Source: VFMC01 sp031404435
Lineage (GTDB): Bacteria; Actinomycetota; Acidimicrobiia; Acidimicrobiales; Ilumatobacteraceae
Direction of reading: 5' to 3'
DNA: 64,000 nt
Assembly: GCA_031404435.1 (NCBI GenBank)
Contig: JANNHO010000339.1
Location: forward strand, 1-64,000
A model generated the notes under the pieces. It made no database searches, had not been told where the DNA came from, and saw nothing but the letters and a program-made list of their open reading frames with translations. Both the position numbers and the translations under genes were made by a program. This document shows positions 57,640 to 64,000 of this stretch, in pieces; position 1 is the first letter of the stretch, and each line of letters begins with the position of its first letter.

Positions 57640-58755
57640 TCAGTCCAGCAGCGACAGCAGATCGTGGTCCATCACCGCAGCCGAGGCTCGCGACACGAGT
57701 TCGCGCATGAACTTGGCGCCGCGCTCGTTGGACGGGTCGAGCGTGCCGGCGATGACGATCGCGTACGCGTACAGCTGCAGCGCGGAGAGCTTGTAATCGT
57801 CCCAGCACTGATCGAGGCTGTAGTCCTGCACACCGCGATTGGCGAGCCGGCCGTGATAGTGCTCGATGATCCGCGACTCGTGCTGGCGGCGTTCGTCGGT
57901 GGTGACGTTCTGGGTGACGAGGTAGGCCACGTCGTGCAGGCCGCACGTGGTGATCAACGACCAGTCGAGCAGGACCACAGGTCGCTGGCCGGGCTGTGTG
58001 CCGAACATCATGTTGTCGAGGCGGACGTCGCCATGGATGACGGTCTGCTGGCGCTGGCCCATCCGCCTGTGGAGGCCCGGCACGTTGGCGATGAACTGAT
58101 CGCGTGACGCTTTGATCTCGTCGGCGACGACGTCGCCGAACATCGTCATGCACGGGTTCCAACCGGCGGCGGTACCGCCGGCGATCCCGTCGATCTGGAA
58201 CGTGTCGTCCACAGCGGGGACGCTGGCCAAGACGGGGTCGCCAACAGTCTTGCCCCAGAACTGGGCGTGCAGGCCGACGACGGCGTCGAGGATCGTGATC
58301 GCTTCGTCGGCCGTGCAGCCGGCGACCTGGTCGCCCATCGTGTAGGCGCCGAGGTCCTCGAGCAGCAGCACTGCATCGCCGGTCGCGGGATCGATCTCGC
58401 CCGCATAACAGCGTGGTGCCGATACCTCGACCTTCGGTTCGATGTCGAGGTAGAAACGGATCTCCCGCTCGTACAACCGGAACGCCATCGCGACGGCGCG
58501 GTTGCCGGCCACGGTGGTTGGGAACTTGGCGATCAACGACGCGGGCGCATCAGTGGCAGTTCCGTCGCGGTTGCCGTGGTAGGTGAGATTCACTCGCACG
58601 AGCACACCGAGCATGCCGACACCCTCACCGACGGGTTCGGTCGTGAAGCTGGCCACGGTGGCGTCGGGCCCGAGGTCGCCGCTGGCGCGCAGCACATCGG
58701 TGAGCCAACCGACGCTCAACTCGTCGGGAAGAGCCGGGTACGTACGTATCGACAT
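57640..58755 (-). CDS. Ecdysteroid-kinase-like phosphotransferase
   Basis: A 371-residue protein. LLEDLGAYTMGDQVAGCTADEA is the EcKinase-like LEDL motif, and QTVIHGDVRLDNMMFG...PVVLLDWSLITTCGLHDVAYL gives the catalytic HGD..x3..N and DW. RFYLDIEPKV and SAPRCYAGEI precede. This group phosphorylates hydroxyl groups of steroids or hydroxyacyl-CoA-like compounds in bacteria and insects, or acts as an APH relative. With steroid catabolism nearby, a hydroxysteroid substrate is plausible but unproved. ATG 58753-58755 follows a GGGGG stretch. Confidence 0.75.
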   Translation of the reverse strand: MSIRTYPALPDELSVGWLTDVLRASGDLGPDATVASFTTEPVGEGVGMLGVLVRVNLTYHGNRDGTATDAPASLIAKFPTTVAGNRAVAMAFRLYEREIRFYLDIEPKVEVSAPRCYAGEIDPATGDAVLLLEDLGAYTMGDQVAGCTADEAITILDAVVGLHAQFWGKTVGDPVLASVPAVDDTFQIDGIAGGTAAGWNPCMTMFGDVVADEIKASRDQFIANVPGLHRRMGQRQQTVIHGDVRLDNMMFGTQPGQRPVVLLDWSLITTCGLHDVAYLVTQNVTTDERRQHESRIIEHYHGRLANRGVQDYSLDQCWDDYKLSALQLYAYAIVIAGTLDPSNERGAKFMRELVSRASAAVMDHDLLSLLD

Positions 58756-58822
58756 GTCGCGGTGCCCCCAGGTTTCGCTGCGTGTCGGAAGTGTGCCAGA
58801 AAGCGCCAGTTGCGGGGCAACT

Positions 58823-60178
58823 TCAGCGTCGGCTGCGGTGGTTGCCGAGCAACAGCACGGCGGCGACCCCGGCAGCGGCCAACGAGGCCACGAGGACGGC
58901 CAGCTTGGCCTCGACGATCTGTACCGGGTCGTCGAACGCGAGCTCTGTGATGAACAACGCAACGGTGAAGCCGATGCCGGCCGCGGCACCGATGCCGAGG
59001 ACCTGGCGGGGCGAGCTTCCCGTCGGTGTGTCGGCAAGGCCGAGCCGGACCGCGAGGCGGCTGGCGGCGACAACGCCGAGGGGCTTGCCGATCACCAGGC
59101 CACACACGATCGCCCAGGAGACCGGCGAGCGGACAGCGCCGCGCAAGCCGACACCGGAGATCTCGATTCCGGCGTTGGCGAGCGCGAAGAGGGGCACGAT
59201 GAGGTAGCTCGTCCACGGATGGATGAGGTGCTGCAACCACTCGACGTCGGAGACCGCCGAGCGGGCGATGCCGGTGGTCGTGAACGCGGCATCGACGCTG
59301 GACACGTCGGCGAGCTCCTCGGTGTCGATGAAGTCTGCGCTGAGATGTGCGGTGGTGGGAGCGAGCAACCCCATGACCACCCCGGCCAGCGTGGCGTGGA
59401 TTCCGGCCTCGTGGAACGCGTACCACAACACGGCGCCGAGCACGACGTAGACGATTGTCCGGCGGACGACCAACCGCTTCGCCGCAACGGTGGCAGCGAT
59501 GGCGCCGGCGGCGACGAGGAGCCACTGCCACGACACCGAGTCGGAGTAGAACGCGGCAATGATGATGATCGCGCCGATGTCGTCGACGATGGCCAAACCC
59601 AACAGCAGCACCCGCAGCGAGGGGTGGACGCGGTCGCCCGCAACGGCGACGATGCCGACGGCGAGCGCGATGTCGGTTGCCATGGGGATCGCCCAACCGT
59701 TCGGTGCCGTGCCTCCGGCGATGGCGAGGTAGATGAGCGCGGGTACCAGCATCCCGCCGATGGCCGCGGACACCGGCAGGAGTGCTGCGCGCTTGGTCGA
59801 CAGGTGTCCGGTGGCGAGCTCGCGTTTGATCTCCAGGCCGACGACGAGAAAAAAGATCGCCATCAGCCCGTCGTTGATCCAATGCTTGAGATCGAGTGTG
59901 AGCGCCTGGTCGCCGATGGAAACGGTTGCCTGCGTCGACCACAGGTCGACATACCCTTGCGACCACGGTGAATTGGCCCAGATCAACGCAACAACGGCGC
60001 TGGTGGCGAGCAGCACACCGCCGCCGGCTTCGGTGACGAGGAAGTCGCGCAGGGGTCGCAGTGCGCGTGGCATGGCCGGCCCCGACAGCGGTCCCGAGGC
60101 GGACGGCATTGCTTGGTCTGCCGGCGCGGTCGATGCCGAGAACCCGGGATCCGGCGCGGAAGCACCGTGGCTCGACAT
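58823..60178 (-). CDS. nhaA: Na+/H+ antiporter NhaA
   Basis: A 451-residue antiporter. KHWINDGLMAIFFLVVGLEIKREL and IPMATDIALAVGIVAVAGDRVHPSLRVLLLGLAIVDDIGAIIIIAAFYS contain the TD...VDD(I) ion-binding Asp pair of NhaA. LIVPLFALANAGIEISGVGL and GIGFTVALFITELAF are further conserved segments. An N-terminal 35-residue extension (Ser/Ala/Pro-rich) precedes the first helix. It keeps sodium and pH homeostasis, consistent with a marine or saline habitat. Confidence 0.93.
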   Translation of the reverse strand: MSSHGASAPDPGFSASTAPADQAMPSASGPLSGPAMPRALRPLRDFLVTEAGGGVLLATSAVVALIWANSPWSQGYVDLWSTQATVSIGDQALTLDLKHWINDGLMAIFFLVVGLEIKRELATGHLSTKRAALLPVSAAIGGMLVPALIYLAIAGGTAPNGWAIPMATDIALAVGIVAVAGDRVHPSLRVLLLGLAIVDDIGAIIIIAAFYSDSVSWQWLLVAAGAIAATVAAKRLVVRRTIVYVVLGAVLWYAFHEAGIHATLAGVVMGLLAPTTAHLSADFIDTEELADVSSVDAAFTTTGIARSAVSDVEWLQHLIHPWTSYLIVPLFALANAGIEISGVGLRGAVRSPVSWAIVCGLVIGKPLGVVAASRLAVRLGLADTPTGSSPRQVLGIGAAAGIGFTVALFITELAFDDPVQIVEAKLAVLVASLAAAGVAAVLLLGNHRSRR

Positions 60179-60314
60179 GGCGCCAGTCTGGCAGGCACTG
60201 CATCGCGGTGCGTTCTGACGTCGGAGGGGGACCGCACCGAAGGGCTGCAGAGGGTGGTCGCGTCCTCACGGTGCGGCGACGGCAATAGACTGCCCGGCGA
60301 CTGGTGGAGGTCAC

Positions 60315-62393
60315 GTGAATCGAAGGAAGACACCTGTGAACGTGCGTCGGGGCAGGAGTGCGGGTGCGGTCGCGCTCGCTCTCGTGGGGATGGCGGTGTG
60401 TCTCGTCGCCGGCGAACGCTCGGTGGCCGTCGCCGCGCCGTCACGGATCGTCGACGTTGACACGTGGGCGTGGTGCGGCGTGCACCCCGATGATCTCGCG
60501 GCCCGCTCGTCGGCGGCGTCGATGGCAACCGCGGCCGGCATCGACGTCACGTTCGGCCCCTGCAACGTGCCGACCCCCGACTACACACCCGCCAACACCA
60601 GAAATCGTTACGTGAGCCCCGCGCTGTACATGCGCCTCGTGGAGATCAACGCTGCTGTGGGAATCAAGACCGCCGTGTACGACGCCCGGCTGTGGTCGCC
60701 GAACGCGCAGGTCCGTGACACGGCTATCGCGTTCTGGACTCCGGTGCTGCTCCACATCGCTGTGTGGGACATGGGCGACGAGTTCGACCCCAACGCTCTG
60801 CTCGAGTGGAACGCCCTGATCGACCGCTGGAACATCGTGCTTGCCGATGTCACCCCGCGGACCGGCATCCGCCCGTTCACCAATCATCTCCCGACGGCGA
60901 TCGGCGACGCGCTGGACGACATCCCCGAAGCCGCCAGGCTGATGTCGTTCGCCGTGTACGGGGGCGATCTCGGCACTTCGATCGCGCGGGCCAACGACGC
61001 AGCAGTCGACACCCTCATGTGCGGCGTCAACGCGTTCGACCATTTCGGTTTCGTTCCGACCCCGGCACGGATCCGGACAGGGTTCAGCTCGCTCGTTGCC
61101 GCCGGATGCGATCAGATCCTCGTGTTCGGCGGTGCCCGCGTGTACGGCAGCGAGAACGTGTTCGGTGAGTCGTCGATCGTCAAACGCGACGGGACGGCCG
61201 CACCATGGGCCGCCGGCGTGCGTGAGGGCTCCGGCCGTTCGGCATATCAGGCGACCGGGCCGGCGCGCCTGTTGGAAAGCCGTATCGGGCCTGGCCTCGG
61301 CACTTTGGATGGCGTCGGTGCGGCGATCGGTCCGCGCCCGGCTGCGACGTTGACCGAGGTGCAGATCGGCGGGCGCGCAGGCATCCCCGCGACGGCGGTG
61401 GCGGCGGCTGTGAATGTGACGGTCACCAACACCGGCGGCAACGGCTTCGTCACGCTGTTCCCGTGCGGCACGACGCAACCAGCGGCGTCGCAGTTGAACC
61501 ATGGCACCGGCGTGACCTTGTCGGCCGCAGCAACTGTGAAACTCGGTGACAGCGGCCGTTTGTGCATCTTCAACCTCGCCCCACTCGACCTGGTGGTCGA
61601 CGTGGTTGGGTACTTCCCGGAGGGTTCCAGCTACACCGCACTCGATCCCGCCCGACTGCTGGAAACTCGGCCGGGTCAGCCGACCGGAACAGTCGACGGC
61701 TTGTTCAACGAGATGGGGGCACGGCCGGCCGGAACCGTGACCGAGGTTCGTGTCACGGGGCGGGCGCAGGTTCCAGTGGGTGCCGGCTCGGTCGTGTTGA
61801 ACGTCACGGCGGTTGACACCCGCGACGCCGGGTTCGTGACGGTCTACGCATGCGATCAACCCCGACCCAACGCCTCGCAACTCAACCACGTCGCCGGGGG
61901 CACGATCGCCAACTCGGTTGTGGCTGCGATCTCGGCGGCGGGCACCGTGTGCGTGTTCAACAGTGCGCCGCTCGATCTGGTGATCGACGTTTCGGGGTAT
62001 CACCCGACTGGCGTGAGCGTGGTGCCGGTTCCTCCGGCGCGGCTGCTTGAATCGCGCGATGGTGAGGCGGGTACGGTCGACGGAGCGGGTAACGGGATCG
62101 GGAGACGCCCCATCGACAGCATCACCGAAGTCGACATCGGTGGCCGCGTTGGCGTGCCCTCCGGTATCTCGTCAGCGGTGATCAACCTCACCGTCACGGA
62201 ACCGGTCAACGCCGGCTTCGTCACGGTGTATGCCTGCGACACACCCCGCCCCAACGTGGCCAGCATCAACTTCGCCGCCGGCCAGACCGTGGCCAACCTC
62301 GTCGTCTCCGACGTGGACAACGCAGGACGAATCTGCATCTACACGATGACCCCAACCCACCTCATCGTCGACGTCACCGCCTATCACCCCTGA
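60315..62393 (+). CDS. Secreted protein with three ~110-residue C-terminal repeats
   Basis: A 692-residue protein with a Sec leader (AGAVALALVGMAVCLVAGERSVAVAAP). The N-terminal 270 residues form an unknown domain (VDTWAWCGVHPDDLA...VWDMGDEFDPNALLEWN) that recalls glycoside-hydrolase barrels with a D-E-F-D stretch. Three tandem repeats follow, each with PARLLESR/LLETR, GT-DG, TEV...GR, GFVT.(F/Y)(P/A)C, ASQLN or ASINF and VDVxGYxP. Such repeats recur in Ilumatobacter-type secreted proteins and are probably beta-rich surface modules. GGAGGT precedes GTG 60315. TAGACT lies just before. Confidence 0.72.
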   Translation: MNRRKTPVNVRRGRSAGAVALALVGMAVCLVAGERSVAVAAPSRIVDVDTWAWCGVHPDDLAARSSAASMATAAGIDVTFGPCNVPTPDYTPANTRNRYVSPALYMRLVEINAAVGIKTAVYDARLWSPNAQVRDTAIAFWTPVLLHIAVWDMGDEFDPNALLEWNALIDRWNIVLADVTPRTGIRPFTNHLPTAIGDALDDIPEAARLMSFAVYGGDLGTSIARANDAAVDTLMCGVNAFDHFGFVPTPARIRTGFSSLVAAGCDQILVFGGARVYGSENVFGESSIVKRDGTAAPWAAGVREGSGRSAYQATGPARLLESRIGPGLGTLDGVGAAIGPRPAATLTEVQIGGRAGIPATAVAAAVNVTVTNTGGNGFVTLFPCGTTQPAASQLNHGTGVTLSAAATVKLGDSGRLCIFNLAPLDLVVDVVGYFPEGSSYTALDPARLLETRPGQPTGTVDGLFNEMGARPAGTVTEVRVTGRAQVPVGAGSVVLNVTAVDTRDAGFVTVYACDQPRPNASQLNHVAGGTIANSVVAAISAAGTVCVFNSAPLDLVIDVSGYHPTGVSVVPVPPARLLESRDGEAGTVDGAGNGIGRRPIDSITEVDIGGRVGVPSGISSAVINLTVTEPVNAGFVTVYACDTPRPNVASINFAAGQTVANLVVSDVDNAGRICIYTMTPTHLIVDVTAYHP

Positions 62394-62456
62394 GCAGGCA
62401 CCTCTGAGCAGGCACCTCTGAGCAGGCACCCCGGATCAGGCACCCCGGATCAGGAC
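62391..62456. repeat. Five 14-bp tandem repeats after the secreted-protein gene
   Basis: TGAGCAGGCACCTC occurs twice, then variants with CACCCC and GGATCAGG. The first unit includes the stop codon of the upstream gene. Probably a slipped-strand array with no evident function. Confidence 0.75.
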
Positions 62457-62535
62457 GGTGTCGACCTGGCCCGTCCCCAGTGTGGTGGTGCATTTCTCGA
62501 CACGCGGTTGCTCCGGCCTGGTGTTGGCCGCCGGA

Positions 62536-63315
62536 TCAGGCGGGTCCGACGTGGCGCGTCAAGCGTGCGGCAGGGTCTTGGTGGTAGAAGCCAGCCAGCA
62601 CGTCGTACAGATCGGGGTTGCCCTCGCGCAGGGGGATGGGCTGGCAGAAGAACTGCTCGGTGGCGACGGCGAAGAACTCGCCGGGATCGGTGGCCGCGTA
62701 GTCGCGCAGCACGCTGTCGTGGCCGCGGCGCAGCACCTCGTACTCGGCCGTGCACACCTCGACCCACCGGGCGCGAAGAGCAGGATCGCTGATCGGGGGA
62801 GTGCCATCGACCACGCCGTCGAGCATGTCGATCTTGTGCGCGAACTCGTGGTACACGACGTTGGAACCCGAACGCGGATGGCGCGCCTCGTAGGCCGCAG
62901 TGCTCCATGACAGCAGCAGTGGACCGCGTCGGTGATGGGCCTGGCCGGAGATGGCGTGTGGACCGTCGGCCACCATCCCCGAACCGACCGACCGTTCGCC
63001 ATGCAGCATCACCGTGCGCGGATGGACGATGATCGAGTCGACCTGGCGGTACAGGTCGAGGTCGAGTTCGAGCACCAGCAGGCACGCCTGGGCGGCGATC
63101 ACGACCTTCACCTCGTCGGTCATGGTGAAGCCGTTCGCTGCCTCCCAGCGTCGCTCACCGATGAACAGTCGGATGAGATCTTCCATGCGCTCGCGTTCGT
63201 CGGCAGACAGCGTCGGCCATGCTGCCCAGCGCACTGCCAACCGTTGCCGCCATGGCTCGGGAAAGTCGCCGGCCAATGCCCCTCGGCGAAGCCGGTCTCG
63301 TCGTGAACGAAACAT
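62536..63315 (-). CDS. mtfA: MtfA-like zinc metallopeptidase
   Basis: A 259-residue peptidase. NVVYHEFAHKIDMLDG carries HExxH (H-E-F-A-H), and ATEQFFCQPIPL the downstream Glu zinc ligand. The N-terminal segment LSADERERMEDLIRLFIGERRWEAANGF is typical of MtfA (M90), which in enterobacteria cleaves Mlc-related targets. The catalytic residues are intact. The role here is unknown. Confidence 0.87.
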   Translation of the reverse strand: MFRSRRDRLRRGALAGDFPEPWRQRLAVRWAAWPTLSADERERMEDLIRLFIGERRWEAANGFTMTDEVKVVIAAQACLLVLELDLDLYRQVDSIIVHPRTVMLHGERSVGSGMVADGPHAISGQAHHRRGPLLLSWSTAAYEARHPRSGSNVVYHEFAHKIDMLDGVVDGTPPISDPALRARWVEVCTAEYEVLRRGHDSVLRDYAATDPGEFFAVATEQFFCQPIPLREGNPDLYDVLAGFYHQDPAARLTRHVGPA

Positions 63316-63335
63316 CAGGTCCGGCGGGTGCCGGT

Positions 63336-64000
63336 TCAGCTCGCCTTCAGGTCGTGGCTGCGCAGCTCGGCGATGCGCTCCTGCAGGTACTCGAACGCGG
63401 TGCGATCCGGCGACAGGCGAACGTCATCCGCGGGATGCAGGAACAGTGGCAGCGACAACCGCGAGCGGGTGGCGCCTTCACCGGTGGGGTTCATCACCCG
63501 GTGCGGTGTGCTCGGGTAGTAGCCACCGCTGGCGAGTTGCAGCATGTCGCCGCTGTTGACGGCGATGCTGCCGAAATCACATGGGACGTCGTGCCAGTTG
63601 CCGGCAACATCGCGCACCTGCAACCCGGGCTCGTTCGAAGCCGGCAGCACCGTCAACAAGTTGATGTCCTCGTGTGCCGCGGCGCGGACCGCGTTGGCCG
63701 GCTCGTCGCCGCGCAACGGCGGGTAGCGCAGCACGCGCAACAATGTGCGGGTGCTGTCCACCATCATCTGGTTGAGCGGGCAAAAGAACCCTGCGCTCAC
63801 CTCTGATGGCGTATTCGCTTCGACCCACCCGAGCAGCGTGACGGCGATTGCGGTGGCCTGCTCGGCGTAGCGCAGCGCCGCGTCGCTGACCTCGGCCGGG
63901 TACTGACCCCACGGGTACACGTGGAAGAACTCCTTGATGTCGCGCACGGTGTTGCCCTTGGCCGTTTCCGATACGTCGGGCCCGAAGTACCCGTCCTGGC
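63336..64000 (-). CDS. Isopenicillin-N-synthase-like 2OG-Fe(II) oxygenase (partial, runs off right edge)
   Basis: The frame continues past an internal GTG at 63947 to the window end (reading QDGYFGPDVSETAKGNTVRD before it), so the N-terminus is missing. AAAHEDINLLTVLPASNEPGLQVRD has the H-x-D metal pair, HRVMNPTGEGATRSRLSLPLFLHP the distal His and the R-x-S 2OG site. Lineage: 2OG-Fe(II) oxygenase family with IPNS-like C-terminal domain. The substrate is unknown. Confidence 0.85.
   Translation of the reverse strand, partial: QDGYFGPDVSETAKGNTVRDIKEFFHVYPWGQYPAEVSDAALRYAEQATAIAVTLLGWVEANTPSEVSAGFFCPLNQMMVDSTRTLLRVLRYPPLRGDEPANAVRAAAHEDINLLTVLPASNEPGLQVRDVAGNWHDVPCDFGSIAVNSGDMLQLASGGYYPSTPHRVMNPTGEGATRSRLSLPLFLHPADDVRLSPDRTAFEYLQERIAELRSHDLKAS

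Noticed and set aside
1..64000. tRNA, rRNA, CRISPR arrays or insertion sequences
   Set aside because: None seen on reading. A tRNA scan was not possible, so a small tRNA could be missed.

Overview
The window is GC-rich and densely coded, with GTG starts, 4-bp start/stop overlaps, F420/LLM-type oxidoreductases, mycobacteria-type steroid genes, DUF222-HNH and GpgS homologues. Together with a secreted protein built of three ~110-residue repeats, this points to an actinobacterium, most likely class Acidimicrobiia (Ilumatobacter-like). That placement is inference from gene content. No stretch over 300 bases lacks a gene. I saw no rRNA, tRNA, CRISPR array or intact insertion sequence.

Layout. 1-1.9 kb: HD hydrolase, DUF4031 protein, a small hypothetical protein and an ArsC/Spx-like gene whose catalytic Cys codon is TGA followed by a SECIS-like hairpin. 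1.9-28.8 kb: a large steroid (cholesterol-type) catabolic island. It holds side-chain genes (CYP142-like P450, FadE29/ChsE2-like dehydrogenase, FadA5 thiolase) and ring C/D genes (echA20-ipdA-ipdB-ipdC operon, fadE30-ipdF), plus acyl-CoA ligases, SDRs, LLM oxidoreductases and two TetR regulators. Five copies of the palindrome TCTGACG-N3-CGTCAGA sit at promoters in the island and define a candidate regulon. It is interrupted by a frameshifted DUF222-HNH gene and a TetR/cupin/SnoaL cassette. 29-37 kb: rhodanese protein, a methyltransferase read through an in-frame TGA (second selenoprotein candidate, same hairpin geometry), AhpD-like protein plus radical SAM protein, DUF2064 transferase, GT2, epimerase, GT-C-like membrane protein, DoxX-like protein and PAP2 phosphatase.

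38-49 kb: AbiEii-like nucleotidyltransferase, a frameshifted YdeP-type molybdopterin oxidoreductase, DoxX, GpgS, folate genes (DHPS, FolB-FolK fusion), and a spermidine/putrescine-type ABC system lacking its ATPase. 49-64 kb: 2OG oxygenase, CocE/NonD hydrolase, Tat protein plus multicopper oxidase, lipase-like hydrolase, WS/DGAT wax ester synthase, ecdysteroid-kinase-like phosphotransferase, NhaA, repeat-bearing secreted protein, MtfA peptidase and a partial IPNS-like oxygenase.

Many genes have a TANNNT hexamer 6-8 nt before the start codon and no Shine-Dalgarno sequence, as in leaderless actinobacterial mRNAs. This pattern supports several start choices, including both starts upstream of the recoded TGA codons. 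The strongest novelty is the pair of candidate selenoproteins. Next are the palindrome regulon and the 29-33 kb rSAM/DUF2064/Sec-methyltransferase neighbourhood.
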